A stretch of DNA of 64,000 nucleotides from Vibrio sp. SCSIO 43137. GTDB lineage: Bacteria; Pseudomonadota; Gammaproteobacteria; Enterobacterales; Vibrionaceae. Location of the stretch: positions 620,001 through 684,000 of the forward strand of contig NZ_CP116384.1 of the NCBI RefSeq assembly GCF_028201475.1. Direction: 5' to 3'. The notes under the pieces are model-generated. The model was not told where the DNA came from and did not search any database. It saw only the letters and a program-made list of their open reading frames with translations. Of the stretch, positions 9,080 to 18,626 are shown piece after piece (positions within the stretch are counted from its first letter, which is position 1; the number at the start of each line of letters is the position of its first letter). The position numbers were made by a program, and so were the translations under genes.

Positions 9080-10603
9080 ATGTCTCCATTATTGGAAATG
9101 CGCAACATCGTAAAGAAGTTTGGTGTTGTTAAAGCACTCGACGGGGTGAGCATCCGCCTGTCCCGTGGTGAGGTTCTGTCACTGTGTGGGGAAAATGGCT
9201 CAGGTAAATCGACTTTGATGAAAGTACTTTGCGGCATCTACCCCCATGGCGACTATGAAGGGGAAATCTTGTTTGAAGGTAATGCTATTCAACCTAACAA
9301 GATCGCTGATACTGAAGCACTGGGCATCGCCATCATTCATCAGGAACTGACATTAGTTAAAGAACTCAGCATTCTGGAAAACCTGTTCTTAGGCTCAGAG
9401 ATTTGCCGGCACGGGATCATGGATTACGAACTGATGCACCATAAAGCCAGGCAATTATTGAGTAAGGTAAGGCTGGATGTCTCACCTGAAACCATTATTA
9501 GTGACTTGGGGGTGGGGCAGCAGCAGTTAGTTGAGATAGCCAAAGCACTTTCCAAACAAGCAAAGCTTCTGGTACTCGATGAACCGACAGCGCCTTTAAC
9601 AGAGTCAGAAACGGCGATTCTGTTGTCACTGGTAAAAGAACTGAGAGCCAGCGGTGTCAGCTGTATTTACATTTCCCACAAACTAGGGGAGGTAAAGGAG
9701 ATTTCAGACCATATCTGCGTTATCCGCGATGGCCAGTATATTGGCTCTAAGCCTGCTACTGAGATGAGCACTGACGATATTATTACCATGATGGTAGGCA
9801 GGGAAATGAAGCAGCTATTTCCAAGGGAAGAGCATGATATTGGTGACATTGTTCTGGAGGTGGATAACGTTAGTGCCTGGGATAAATCCAACTCATCTAT
9901 TCCCAAGGTAAAAAACGTCAGCTTTAACCTTAGAAAGGGAGAGATACTTGGCGTTTCCGGACTGGTAGGTGCTGGCCGGACGGAGCTGATGGAATGTCTG
10001 TATGGCTGCTATCAGGGAAAGTACAAGGGTGAATTTCGTCTTAAAGGTGAAGAGATTGTTATCAGCAACAGCCGGGAGGCACTTAAGGTAGGAATAGCCA
10101 TGGTGCCGGAAGATCGCAAACGTAACGGTATCGTACCTATTATGGGCGTAGGCGCGAATATATCGCTGGCGGCAATTGACCAGTTTACAAAAGCAGGAGT
10201 GTTAAACGACACCCTTGAATCAAGTGCGATTGCCGACTCTATTGAACGGCTTACGGTAAAAACCCCTAATTCTGAATTGGCTATTAAAAACCTCTCTGGT
10301 GGTAATCAACAGAAAGCCATTCTTGCCCGTTTTCTGATGGTTAACCCCAGCGTTCTTATTCTGGATGAGCCGACCAGAGGTATTGATGTCGGCGCGAAAT
10401 ACGAAATATATAAATTGATGTTCAGGCTGGTAAAGCAGGGCATCAGCATCATCATGGTCTCCTCAGAACTGCCGGAAGTACTCGGAATCAGTGACCGTGT
10501 GCTGGTAATGCATGAGGGAGAGATCAAAGGTGATTTAGTAAACGAGAATTTAACTCAGGAAATTATTCTGGATTGTGCATTATCTGAAGGAGTTGCAGCA
10601 TGA
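9080..10603 (+). CDS. xylG: D-xylose ABC transporter ATP-binding protein
   Basis: 507-residue sugar-type (CUT2) ABC ATPase made of two nucleotide-binding halves. The first half has Walker [10 protein letters not shown] (about residue 37) and [11 protein letters not shown]. The second has a degenerate Walker A ([12 protein letters not shown]), signature LSGGNQQK and Walker [15 protein letters not shown]. The start is set at ATG 9080, preceded by a GAGGA ribosome site; the in-frame TTG six bases upstream is unlikely. It powers xylose uptake with XylF and XylH, and its stop overlaps the xylH start (ATGA). Confidence 0.94.
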   Translation: MSPLLEMRNIVKKFGVVKALDGVSIRLSRGEVLSLCGENGSGKSTLMKVLCGIYPHGDYEGEILFEGNAIQPNKIADTEALGIAIIHQELTLVKELSILENLFLGSEICRHGIMDYELMHHKARQLLSKVRLDVSPETIISDLGVGQQQLVEIAKALSKQAKLLVLDEPTAPLTESETAILLSLVKELRASGVSCIYISHKLGEVKEISDHICVIRDGQYIGSKPATEMSTDDIITMMVGREMKQLFPREEHDIGDIVLEVDNVSAWDKSNSSIPKVKNVSFNLRKGEILGVSGLVGAGRTELMECLYGCYQGKYKGEFRLKGEEIVISNSREALKVGIAMVPEDRKRNGIVPIMGVGANISLAAIDQFTKAGVLNDTLESSAIADSIERLTVKTPNSELAIKNLSGGNQQKAILARFLMVNPSVLILDEPTRGIDVGAKYEIYKLMFRLVKQGISIIMVSSELPEVLGISDRVLVMHEGEIKGDLVNENLTQEIILDCALSEGVAA

Positions 10604-11775
10604 CTGAACAATCAACAGTACTTAACAATGAAAAAGCAGGCGGATTTGTTCATCAACTCAAACAGATGAATGTTCAACTATTGGTGATGGCGGCGGCGAT
10701 TCTGGTCATTATGCTGTTTTTTAGTGTGATGACTGACTGGAGTTATCTGACTCCGAGGAATATTTCTAACCTGTTCAGGCAAACGGCGATTACCGGCATT
10801 CTTGCTATTGGTATGGTATTTGTCATTATCAGCGGCGAAATAGATCTCTCTGTTGGCTCAATGATGGGCTTGTTGGGAGGTATTGCCGCTATTCTGGATG
10901 TCTGGCTTGGTTTGCCTATTGTATTCACAATTGTGATAACTCTTTCCGCCGGTTTGATGCTAGGTATATGGAATGGCTGGTGGGTGGCTTACCGCAGAGT
11001 GCCTTCTTTTATTGTTACCTTAGCCGGTATGCTTGCGTTTCGCGGTATCTTAATTGGTGTTACGGACGGCACTACAGTTGCACCTACGTCTGAGGCTATG
11101 TCGATTATCGGGCAAAGTTATCTGCCGGATATGGTCAGCCTGATAATTGGTGTGGGTTGTCTGGCGGTTTATCTGGGCTGGCAAAAGAAACGAAACATGA
11201 TGCGTCGTGAGTATCAGTTACCAGTACCGTCGGTTCAGGTGAGTTTGGTTAAAAATGTGCTGCTTGGTATGGCTGTTCTGTCTGTCATCCTTTTGCTTAA
11301 TGATTACCGCGGTGTACCGACGCCGGTATTGCTTTTGTCTGCCTTTTTAGTAGCAGGCACTTTTATCGCTTCAAAGTCCCGCTTTGGTCGTAGAATATAT
11401 GCTATCGGCGGAAATATTGATGCATCGCGCCTGTCGGGTATTAACGTAGAAAAAACTAAGTTAGCTGTATTCGCTATGAATGGCTTTCTGGTGGCGGTGG
11501 CGGCACTGGTATTGAGCTCACGTTTAGGTGCGGGTTCGCCTTCTGCTGGTAATATTGCTGAACTGGATGCTATTGCCGCTTGTGTTATTGGTGGTGCCAG
11601 CCTTGCCGGTGGTGTCGGAACGGTTATCGGGGCCGTTATTGGTGCTTTTATCATGGCGTCTCTTGATAACGGAATGAGCATGATGGATGTCCCGACCTTT
11701 TGGCAGTATGTGGTTAAGGGCGCTATTCTGCTGTTAGCAGTTTGGATGGATAGTGCAACCAAACAGAAACGATAG
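10600..11775 (+). CDS. xylH: D-xylose ABC transporter permease
   Basis: 391-residue polytopic membrane protein forming the translocation channel of the XylFGH importer. It shows about 10 hydrophobic segments and the CUT2 permease motif region [20 protein letters not shown] that contacts the ATPase. The N-terminal ~25 residues are hydrophilic and cytoplasmic. It overlaps xylG by four bases (ATGA) and is followed 13 bases later by xylB, so the four genes form one operon. Confidence 0.94.
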   Translation: MTEQSTVLNNEKAGGFVHQLKQMNVQLLVMAAAILVIMLFFSVMTDWSYLTPRNISNLFRQTAITGILAIGMVFVIISGEIDLSVGSMMGLLGGIAAILDVWLGLPIVFTIVITLSAGLMLGIWNGWWVAYRRVPSFIVTLAGMLAFRGILIGVTDGTTVAPTSEAMSIIGQSYLPDMVSLIIGVGCLAVYLGWQKKRNMMRREYQLPVPSVQVSLVKNVLLGMAVLSVILLLNDYRGVPTPVLLLSAFLVAGTFIASKSRFGRRIYAIGGNIDASRLSGINVEKTKLAVFAMNGFLVAVAALVLSSRLGAGSPSAGNIAELDAIAACVIGGASLAGGVGTVIGAVIGAFIMASLDNGMSMMDVPTFWQYVVKGAILLLAVWMDSATKQKR

Positions 11776-11788
11776 GGGCTGTTGACTT

Positions 11789-13240
11789 ATGTATATTGGA
11801 ATCGATCTGGGGACGTCAGGGGTTAAAGTCATTCTGATGGACGATAGTGGTCAACTTATCTGCTCAGCTACCGAGCCATTAGAGGTTTCAAGACCGCAGC
11901 AATTATGGTCTGAGCAAGATCCGGAACAATGGTGGAATGCAACATGTTCAGCTTTCAGCACACTGAAACAGAAGAGTGACCTTTCACTGGTAAAAGGTAT
12001 TGGTTTATCTGGCCAGATGCATGGTGCGGTTCTGCTGGATAACAAAGGAGCCGTATTACGCCCTGCCATCTTATGGAACGATGGACGCAGCTATAAAGAG
12101 TGTTCAGAACTGGAGCAGCAGGTTCCGTTATCCAGAGAGATAACCGGAAACATCATGATGGCAGGTTTTACTGCACCAAAGCTGAAATGGGTGCAAAAGA
12201 ATGAGCCAGAACTGTTTGGCAAAATCCATAAAGTGTTATTACCGAAGGATTATCTGAGATACAGGCTGTCCGGCGATTTTGCCTCGGATATGTCTGATTC
12301 TGCCGGTACTATGTGGTTGGATGTTGCCCGAAGGGACTGGAGTGATGATCTTTTAGCTGCATGCGGCCTTTCGCGGCAACAGATGCCTAAGCTGTATGAA
12401 GGGTGTGAGGTTACCAATTACCTTTCATCCAAACTGTCAGAAAAATGGGGAATACCCGAAGTGGCGATTGCTGCGGGAGCAGGTGACAATGCGGCTGGCG
12501 CAGTGGGCGTTGGTATTGTCGAGCCCGGACAGGCAATGCTCTCTTTAGGCACTTCCGGAGTTTATTTTTCAGTAAGTGATGGCTTTTCGTCTAACCCTGA
12601 TTCGGCTCTGCATAGCTTTTGTCATGCGCTACCCGGCACTTGGCATACCATGTCAGTGACTTTAAGTGCTGCATCTTGTCTGGACTGGGTTGCCAGCCTG
12701 ACGGGGCAGAAAGTAGTGGGTTTGATGCTGGCAGAAACGGAACAGAAAGCTAATCCGCACTCTGATGTGGTTTTTCTGCCTTACCTGTCAGGTGAGCGTA
12801 CACCGCATAATGATCCTAAGGCAAAAGGTGTGTTCTTTGGCATGACACACGACACGAGTAAAGCTGATTTAGTTCAGGCTGTGCTTGAAGGTGTTGGTTT
12901 TGCGCTGGCGGATGGTTTAGATGCCTTGCATGAGGCTGGTGAGAAGCCGGAAGAGATTGCACTTATTGGTGGGGGAGCCAGAAGTGGTTACTGGCGTCAG
13001 ATGCTGGCAGACATTTTTGAAATAAAGTTGGCTTACCGCAGCGGAGGTGAAGTAGGGCCGGCTTTAGGTGCAGCGAGACTGGCTAAGTTAGCTACAACAG
13101 ACAACGTTACAGTTGCAGATATTTGTCCGGTTCCCGAGTTAGTAGAAGTTCATACGCCAAATAAGGAAAAAAGCACATTATTTAAGCAAAAAAGGCAGAC
13201 CTACCAGAAGCTTTATGGCCAACTAAAAGATCTATTTTAG
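11789..13240 (+). CDS. xylB: Xylulokinase
   Basis: 483-residue FGGY-family sugar kinase that phosphorylates D-xylulose with ATP to xylulose 5-phosphate for the pentose phosphate pathway. It begins with the phosphate-binding motif MYIGIDLGTSGVKVI, contains the catalytic segment AAGAGDNAAGAVGVG, and near the C-terminus has the adenosine motif ALIGGGARSGYWRQMLAD. It is the last gene of xylFGHB, with a hairpin after its stop. In E. coli xylB is beside xylA; here it has moved to the transporter operon, an arrangement that still allows co-induction by XylR. Confidence 0.95.
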   Translation: MYIGIDLGTSGVKVILMDDSGQLICSATEPLEVSRPQQLWSEQDPEQWWNATCSAFSTLKQKSDLSLVKGIGLSGQMHGAVLLDNKGAVLRPAILWNDGRSYKECSELEQQVPLSREITGNIMMAGFTAPKLKWVQKNEPELFGKIHKVLLPKDYLRYRLSGDFASDMSDSAGTMWLDVARRDWSDDLLAACGLSRQQMPKLYEGCEVTNYLSSKLSEKWGIPEVAIAAGAGDNAAGAVGVGIVEPGQAMLSLGTSGVYFSVSDGFSSNPDSALHSFCHALPGTWHTMSVTLSAASCLDWVASLTGQKVVGLMLAETEQKANPHSDVVFLPYLSGERTPHNDPKAKGVFFGMTHDTSKADLVQAVLEGVGFALADGLDALHEAGEKPEEIALIGGGARSGYWRQMLADIFEIKLAYRSGGEVGPALGAARLAKLATTDNVTVADICPVPELVEVHTPNKEKSTLFKQKRQTYQKLYGQLKDLF

Positions 13241-13260
13241 GTTACCTCAGCATTCAGAAT

Positions 13261-13297
13261 AGGGTTAAGCTCTGACGGACGACGGAGCTTAAACCCT
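13261..13297 (+). terminator. Hairpin after xylB
   Basis: AGGGTTAAGCTC (13261-13272) pairs with GAGCTTAAACCCT (13285-13297), with one bulged base and a 12-base loop. It starts 21 bases after the xylB stop. There is no T-run, so termination may need other factors. Confidence 0.5.
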
Positions 13298-13408
13298 ACG
13301 AAAATCGCACATCCAGCTGTAATAGACTTTGTGCTACCAAAGAGTTGCGTCTGAACTCAAAAGTAGAAAAATAGTACTTAGATACAGTACTGGCTAAGTG
13401 CGCCTTTT

Positions 13409-13951
13409 CTAAAACACACCATTTGAGTTATTGATATCACCACCCTTTAGCAGGGAATAGAAGCGCATAGACAGATCCAGAGCCTGAATCGAATCCCAGT
13501 GTTCGACAATTCTTCCTTGATCGATACGCCATGTATCAATAATGTTCATACCCTTTTGATCGTCGCCTCTGTCTTCCTTTTTGAGTGTAGCGTGAGAGTG
13601 GAAGATCACGTAGTCGCCGTCAACATAGATATGCTTAACCTCATAGCTGTAGTCCGGATACTCTTCAACAAACTCTTGTAAAAACGCCACCAGACCAGTG
13701 ACTTTATCCGGAAGGTTGCGATTGTGTTGACGATAAGCGCTGTCGTTATAGTGTTGAAGTACATAATCAAAGTTGTGGTCGTTCATCAGGTTCTGCACAA
13801 AGTCGGCTACCAGTTCAGCATTTTTCCGTTCGTGTTCCGTCCAGTTTGATTTTTGTAGTGATGAAAGATCAATTTTAACCGTCTGTTTTTCAGCGGCAAA
13901 TGAAGCTGCGCTCATCAGTAAAAGTGCAGCAGTGAGTAGTGATCTAAACAT
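13409..13951 (-). CDS. Secreted NTF2/SnoaL-like protein
   Basis: 180-residue precursor with a Sec signal peptide (MFRSLLTAALLLMSAASFAA, cleavage about 19). The mature part resembles the SnoaL-like NTF2 superfamily: an alpha-helical start (VADFVQNLMNDHNFDYVLQHY), a central YKVKHI-like strand (YSYEVKHIYVDGDYVIFHSH) and DTWRIDQGRIVEHWDSIQ, a strand set frequent in this fold. Such proteins may be enzymes (cyclases, isomerases) or merely bind ligands; function here is unknown. It is divergent from the HxlR regulator 186 bp away, which may control it. Confidence 0.75.
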   Translation of the reverse strand: MFRSLLTAALLLMSAASFAAEKQTVKIDLSSLQKSNWTEHERKNAELVADFVQNLMNDHNFDYVLQHYNDSAYRQHNRNLPDKVTGLVAFLQEFVEEYPDYSYEVKHIYVDGDYVIFHSHATLKKEDRGDDQKGMNIIDTWRIDQGRIVEHWDSIQALDLSMRFYSLLKGGDINNSNGVF

Positions 13952-14137
13952 AATAAACTCCGGTTGTTATTTGTGGTGCAGGTATATATTGAATACTATA
14001 GTAATTATAAGTAACCTAGCGTGCAAGAAGGCACCAATCTGTGCTTAGGGCACATTTTGGTAACCTGTGTCGTGAAGACGCTAAATAAAAACAGCGACTA
14101 AAACGGCAGGAAAAAGCGGACAAAAAGGAACAGAGAA

Positions 14138-14521
14138 ATGGCAAAAGAAGATAAATCAGAAAGAAGAGTGTTTTACAACGATGAAACCTGTCCTATACGT
14201 AACGTGGTGGCTCAGATTGGTGATAAATGGTCAATGTTGATACTGTTTTCCCTTGTTGACGGGCCGGACAGGTTCAATTCAATAAAGGGCAGAATAATAG
14301 GGATTTCTCAGCGTATGCTCACCCAGACACTGCGCGGGCTGGAACGTGAAGGTTACGTAGACCGGACCGTTTATCCTGAAGTTCCGGTAAAAGTAGAATA
14401 CGCCCTAACAGAAATGGGACAGGATCTGGTTAAACCCTTATACGAGCTAGTCTGCTGGGCGGAAACACACCAGAAAAAAATCGAAAATGCTAGAAAATCT
14501 TATGATGAACAAAGCAAATGA
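14138..14521 (+). CDS. HxlR-family transcriptional regulator
   Basis: 127-residue winged-helix regulator. The HxlR signature is clear: CPIRNVVAQIGDKWSMLILFSL (about 18-39), where the Cys is often the redox- or electrophile-sensing residue, then FNSIKGRIIGISQRMLTQTLRGLEREGYVDR, the recognition helix and wing. It binds DNA as a dimer and usually controls a neighbouring gene in response to aldehydes, quinones or oxidants. Neighbours are the divergent NTF2-like gene and the dioxygenase 78 bp downstream; either could be its target. Confidence 0.88.
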   Translation: MAKEDKSERRVFYNDETCPIRNVVAQIGDKWSMLILFSLVDGPDRFNSIKGRIIGISQRMLTQTLRGLEREGYVDRTVYPEVPVKVEYALTEMGQDLVKPLYELVCWAETHQKKIENARKSYDEQSK

Positions 14522-14599
14522 CATTCTGGATAAGGAAAGAAAATCTCCCTTAAACCGGTTTATTATCAGGTAATTAAAATAACAGTCGGTCAGCGAAAC

Positions 14600-15415
14600 A
14601 TGATAAGAATAGAAAAGATTACCCCTCATATCGGTGCACGTATCCACGGGGTAGATTTAGCAAATTGTAGCGCAACAGAGCTGGATGAAGTTTATCAGGC
14701 TCTGCTTGAGCATCAGGTTATCTTTTTGGATGAGCAAAATTTTTCTCCAGAGCAGCAACTGGCTATCGCTGAACGCTTTGGCAATCTTGAACCTGTACAT
14801 CCATTTTTCCCTAACGTCGAAAATGCTCCTCAGGTCAGTGTTATCGAAACAACACGGGGTAATGCTCCGATGGAAAGTTATTGGCATACGGATTTAACCT
14901 GGCGCAAAAATCCTTCAAAGGCTTCTTTACTACATGCGCAGCATGTTCCTCAGGCTGGTGGCGACACCATCTGGTGTTCAATGAGTGCGGTATTTGATTC
15001 TCTGGACGAAGAGTTAAAAGCCAGATTAAGAAAACTGACGGCAACTCATTCTTTGGTAGCCTTTGAAGGGATAGATGAAGAGCAGGTTGAACTGGAGTGG
15101 CATAAAAAACTGCTAAAAACAGCAGAGGAGAATCCGCCAGTGGTTCACCCTGTCGTAACTGTTCATCCTGAAAGCGGAAGAGAGATCCTTTATATCAATG
15201 AACAGTTTACCCGCTACATTAACGAACTGGAGCGCAAAGAGAGCGATAAACTACTGAACCAGCTTTTTGCAATGGCCCGCCGCCCTGAATATCAGGTTCG
15301 TTTTAAATGGAACAAAGGTTCACTAGCCATCTGGGATAACCGCACGACCCAACACTATGCCGTTATTGATTACGGTGATACTCCACGAAAAATGCATAGA
15401 GTGACGGTGACTTAA
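14600..15415 (+). CDS. TauD/TfdA-family Fe(II)/2-oxoglutarate dioxygenase
   Basis: 271-residue cytosolic oxygenase. The iron-binding facial triad is visible as His96 and Asp98 in YWHTDLTW and distal His252 in TTQHYAVIDY, with the 2-oxoglutarate-binding Arg267 in HRVTV. Family members hydroxylate sulfonates such as taurine, aryloxyalkanoates or other carboxylates. No sulfonate transporter is nearby, so I do not assign taurine as substrate. The ribosome site before the ATG is weak. It lies downstream of the HxlR regulator on the same strand. Confidence 0.85.
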   Translation: MIRIEKITPHIGARIHGVDLANCSATELDEVYQALLEHQVIFLDEQNFSPEQQLAIAERFGNLEPVHPFFPNVENAPQVSVIETTRGNAPMESYWHTDLTWRKNPSKASLLHAQHVPQAGGDTIWCSMSAVFDSLDEELKARLRKLTATHSLVAFEGIDEEQVELEWHKKLLKTAEENPPVVHPVVTVHPESGREILYINEQFTRYINELERKESDKLLNQLFAMARRPEYQVRFKWNKGSLAIWDNRTTQHYAVIDYGDTPRKMHRVTVT

Positions 15416-15453
15416 GATTTGTCTATGACCGTTAGCTGCTCATCTCATTTGAA

Positions 15454-15530
15454 ATTTAGCCAAATAGAGCTAAATGGTTCAATTTAGCTTCTTAGGGCTA
15501 AATTTGCCATTTTAGCCTTTAGAGGCTAAA
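15454..15530 (+). promoter_or_regulatory. Six TTTAGC/GCTAAA half-sites at exact 14-bp spacing (operator array)
   Basis: TTTAGC begins at 15455, 15483 and 15511; its inverse GCTAAA begins at 15469, 15497 and 15525. All six half-sites are therefore exactly 14 bp apart and alternate in orientation, giving three palindromes with 8-base spacers repeated every 28 bp. The third palindrome falls between the predicted -35 and -10 elements of the satD-like gene. The array is best read as an operator for that gene's own helix-turn-helix product or another dimeric regulator. Confidence 0.75.
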
Positions 15531-15532
15531 GT
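15504..15532 (+). promoter_or_regulatory. Candidate promoter of the satD-DUF3307 operon
   Basis: TTGCCA (15504-15509) and TAAAGT (15527-15532) are spaced by 17 bp and would start transcription about 20 bases before the GTG start. The third operator palindrome occupies the spacer, consistent with repression. Confidence 0.4.
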
Positions 15533-15557
15533 AAGCTTGTGCAGAAAGGAGTGTAAT

Positions 15558-16208
15558 GTGAACTCAGAGCAAAAACTAATAGCAGTGATTAGCGGCGACA
15601 TAGTCAATTCGACTAAACTTTCGGCTGTACAGTATGAACAGTTACTTAGGCGGATTAAATATGTCCAGCAACTCATAAGTGAAAAAGAAGTACTGAACGC
15701 GCATAGTATATATCGTGGTGATGAGTTTCAAAGTGTAATACATGACATTGAAAATGCTCTGAGGTACACCATCGCATATCGTGTTGGGATTAAGGCGCTA
15801 GGGAAAGGGTTCGATTGCCGAATCAGCTTCGCTATCGCAGCTAATGCAGACTTACGTGAGCAAGTGTCAGAGTCGATGGGGCAGGCATTTGTTTTGTCAG
15901 GACGAGGATTAAAAGAGTTAAAAAGTAATAGAATGCTGTTTAGCTCAGAATTTCAGGAATTGAACGAACAATTTGAGCTGTACATTCAGTATCTGGATAA
16001 GCAAATTTCCGACCTAACCTTACGTCAATGCGAAGTCATGTTGCCTATGCTTATGGCGAATGAAGAGATAAGTGTGAGTAAGTTGGCAGAACAACTGGAT
16101 ATAGCTATTGCTACCGCTAGCAAATCATTGAAAGCATCGGGGTGGGGCTTAATCAGGGAATTAAACGAAAAGTTTGTAAATAAGGTTATAGGACTTAGGA
16201 ATGACTGA
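15558..16208 (+). CDS. SatD-family protein: cyclase-like domain plus C-terminal HTH
   Basis: 216 residues from GTG 15558, chosen for AAAGGAG six bases upstream; an in-frame TTG at 15537 is less likely. It resembles SatD (named in Streptococcus mutans). Residues 6-130 look like a reduced class III nucleotidyl-cyclase fold: SGDIVNST with metal-type Asp14, RGDEFQ with Asp55, CRISFAIA, then GQAFVLSGRGL, which aligns with the GDAVNLAARL region of cyclases and keeps Arg116 but has Val in place of the catalytic Asn. Residues about 155-195 form a helix-turn-helix (EEISVSKLAEQLDIAIATASKSL). Catalysis is doubtful. The gene overlaps the DUF3307 gene by 8 bases. The cyclase reading is my inference. Confidence 0.7.
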   Translation: MNSEQKLIAVISGDIVNSTKLSAVQYEQLLRRIKYVQQLISEKEVLNAHSIYRGDEFQSVIHDIENALRYTIAYRVGIKALGKGFDCRISFAIAANADLREQVSESMGQAFVLSGRGLKELKSNRMLFSSEFQELNEQFELYIQYLDKQISDLTLRQCEVMLPMLMANEEISVSKLAEQLDIAIATASKSLKASGWGLIRELNEKFVNKVIGLRND

Positions 16209-16959
16209 TTTTTCTCAATTGTTGGTGGCATTGCTTCTTATGCATGTTGTATGCGAGTTTTATCTGCAGCCAGCTAAATGGGAAAAATCTAAAAGAGAAA
16301 GAAAGTACCAATCTGTCGAGCTTTATTATTACTCCATCATGCATAGTATTGCGGTTGTATTACCCGTTCTTTTGCTAAATATCAGTTGGGTACCAGCTTT
16401 GTATCTTGCGCTCGCCGTTATGGCAGGTCACTTTATTATCGAGCTCTGGAAAAATACGGGAACTGATGACAAAAGGCTCTCATATTTAATAATTAGTCAG
16501 GGTTTATATCTCTTGGGCTATGTAGTCATTACATGTTTTTTGACAGCGGAGACTCGATTCGAGGCCGTGTTAGAACATGAAAAATTTTGGCATGTCGTTC
16601 TTATTATTTTTGCATATTTACTAATTTTTAAGCCTGCTTCATTGCTGATTGGAAGTGTGTTACGAAAACATTCTATATCCGCTCCGGATGCAAATAGTAA
16701 TGACGATGGACTAACTTCTGGCGGTGAGTTGATTGGGTATCTGGAGCGAACGTTAATATTAACTTTTACTCTGGTTGGCAGCTATGCGGCTGTGGGATTT
16801 GTATTGGCTGCTAAATCAATATTCAGGTTCGGGGAGTTGAATAGAGCAGATGACAGAAGAATGACGGAGTATGTCCTAGTCGGTTCATTGCTGTCGGTTG
16901 TTATTACGACAATAGTCGGTGCTTTGATATCACTTTGGTTGGGAATATCAATAAACTAA
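16201..16959 (+). CDS. DUF3307 integral membrane protein
   Basis: 252-residue membrane protein with about seven hydrophobic segments. The N-terminal LLVALLLMHVVCEFYLQPAKW and the HSIAVVLPVLLL region match DUF3307, including conserved His residues near the start (His15) and in MHS. The function of the family is unknown to me. It is translationally coupled to the satD-like gene, an association seen repeatedly for these two families, so the two products probably work together, with the membrane protein as partner or effector of the soluble one. Confidence 0.8.
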   Translation: MTDFSQLLVALLLMHVVCEFYLQPAKWEKSKRERKYQSVELYYYSIMHSIAVVLPVLLLNISWVPALYLALAVMAGHFIIELWKNTGTDDKRLSYLIISQGLYLLGYVVITCFLTAETRFEAVLEHEKFWHVVLIIFAYLLIFKPASLLIGSVLRKHSISAPDANSNDDGLTSGGELIGYLERTLILTFTLVGSYAAVGFVLAAKSIFRFGELNRADDRRMTEYVLVGSLLSVVITTIVGALISLWLGISIN

Positions 16960-16963
16960 ATAA

Positions 16964-16981
16964 GGCGGCACTAACACCGCC
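16964..16981. terminator. Bidirectional hairpin between convergent genes
   Basis: GGCGG (16964-16968) and CCGCC (16977-16981) flank an 8-base loop between the convergent DUF3307 and GST genes. On the minus strand a T-rich tail (TTATTTAGTTT) follows, so it should terminate the GST transcript. Confidence 0.5.
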
Positions 16982-17008
16982 AATTACTATCACAAGGAAG
17001 CTGAACGG

Positions 17009-17656
17009 CTACACCTCTTCACCCGCTTCATCCTCTTCAACAATATCTGTTTCTGTACTGGCCTCTTTAACCCATTGCCGGATAGCACTGCTGTTAAGTA
17101 CCTTCTGCTGATATTTTTTTGCTCCTTCCGATAGCTCTATCCCGTAGGTTTCAAATCTTAGGGCTATGGGGGCGTACATAGCGTCGGCGATGGACCATTC
17201 GCCAAATAACCAGCCATCGGGATACTGTTCCTGTTGCTCTGACCAAATTACGTCTATACGGGCAATATCCTTGATGGCGCCTTCGCTTAACTCTACTTTC
17301 CTTCGGGCACGAATATTCATTGGCAGTTCGTTTCGTAAATCACTAAAGCCGGAGTGCATTTCTGCTGCGATAGCGCGCGCCTTGGCCTTCTTTGCAATGT
17401 TGTCCGGCCATGCCTTTCCCTGTAAAAACTGTTCGTTCACATACTCCAGAATAGCAAGGGAGTCCCAGACGGTAATATCATTGTCTACAAGGGTTGGCAC
17501 TTTTGCCGCTGGAGTGATGTTTTCCAGCCTTTGATAAAAGTCATTAGTAAACAGTTTAAGTTTAACAATCTCTATATCCAGTTGATGCTGAGAGAAGATC
17601 AGCCAGGCGCGAAGCGACCAGCTTGAGTAGTTTTGATTGCCGATAAATAGCTGCAT
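17009..17656 (-). CDS. Glutathione S-transferase family protein
   Basis: 215-residue cytosolic GST. The start is set at ATG 17656 because GGAGG lies five bases upstream and MQLFIGNQNYSSWSLRAWL is the usual start of this subgroup; the longer frame would add 16 residues. The N-terminal thioredoxin fold holds the SSWSLR active-site segment and TPAAKVPTLVDNDITVWDSLAI, the glutathione gamma-glutamyl site. The C-terminal helical domain contains WLFGEWSIADAMYAP. Substrate unknown. A LysR regulator is divergently transcribed 127 bp away and is its likely controller. Confidence 0.88.
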   Translation of the reverse strand: MQLFIGNQNYSSWSLRAWLIFSQHQLDIEIVKLKLFTNDFYQRLENITPAAKVPTLVDNDITVWDSLAILEYVNEQFLQGKAWPDNIAKKAKARAIAAEMHSGFSDLRNELPMNIRARRKVELSEGAIKDIARIDVIWSEQQEQYPDGWLFGEWSIADAMYAPIALRFETYGIELSEGAKKYQQKVLNSSAIRQWVKEASTETDIVEEDEAGEEV

Positions 17657-17783
17657 TTTAGCCTCCATACTTATTGAGTTGTGACTTGTCGTGTGAGTTG
17701 TCACAATATCTGATTGTTTTATGGTGAACTAACGGATAGTTTTAATAGGTCAGTTCAATAAAACCGATGGATGGATTACAGAG

Positions 17784-18626
17784 ATGGATATCGAGGCGTT
17801 ACGCAGCTTTCTGGCCTTTGCTGAAACGGGCAGTTTTACCCGTGCAGCAAGACAGATAAACCGGACACAATCTGCATTCAGTGCGCAGATGCGTAAGCTG
17901 GAAGATGAGCTGGGCGTCGGGTTATTTGAAAAAGAGGGTCGTAACCTGATCCTGAGCGAAGCAGGGCTGGCACTGCGCTCTCATGCTGAGCAGCTTGTCA
18001 GCCTGCATAATCAGGCACTAAAACAGGTAAAACGCTACGAAAACAAGCGTCCGTTGCGTCTGGGGTGCCCGGAAGATTACAACAGCACTGTACTTCCAAA
18101 CGTTATCCGTAGTTTTCAGCAGGCAGAGCCTACTTGCTCAATTCAGGTTTTTAGTGAGCCCAGTATCAATCTGCGCAAAAAAATAGATGCAGGTGAACTG
18201 GATGCCGCCATTGTTACCCGTACTCCGGGCAGCGAAGAAGGCTACTGGCTGGCCAGTGACAAAGGCGTCTGGATTAGCCATCCTGATCTTGAAATAGATA
18301 GCGATGAACCATTACCATTGGCACTTTTTCAGGCCGACTGTAAGTATCATGCTGCGGCCATTGATGGTTTAACTAAGCAGGGCCGGATGTTTCGCTTGTT
18401 GGCGTGCTGCAATACTGCCTCAGCCCAAACAGCGATAGTGCGTTCAAAGCTGGCTATCGGAGCTATGGGAAGTATCAGCGTGCCGGATGATCTTAAAATT
18501 CTGCATCATATGCCGCCGTTGCCAGCAGTAGATATAGTACTACTTACTGGTAGTGAGCCACATTCGTTATTAGATAAACAACATCTGGCTCAGTTTGTAT
18601 GGTCAGAAACATTAGAGAGGTGTTAA
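17784..18626 (+). CDS. LysR-family transcriptional regulator
   Basis: 280 residues. Residues 1-60 form the winged helix-turn-helix (MDIEALRSFLAFAETGSFTRAARQ, then SAFSAQMRKLEDELG). The rest is the periplasmic-binding-protein-like effector domain beginning near residue 90 (PLRLGCPEDYNSTVLPNVI). It is divergent from the GST gene, the classic layout in which a LysR protein controls its neighbour from the shared 127-bp region. The effector cannot be read from the sequence. Confidence 0.88.
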   Translation: MDIEALRSFLAFAETGSFTRAARQINRTQSAFSAQMRKLEDELGVGLFEKEGRNLILSEAGLALRSHAEQLVSLHNQALKQVKRYENKRPLRLGCPEDYNSTVLPNVIRSFQQAEPTCSIQVFSEPSINLRKKIDAGELDAAIVTRTPGSEEGYWLASDKGVWISHPDLEIDSDEPLPLALFQADCKYHAAAIDGLTKQGRMFRLLACCNTASAQTAIVRSKLAIGAMGSISVPDDLKILHHMPPLPAVDIVLLTGSEPHSLLDKQHLAQFVWSETLERC

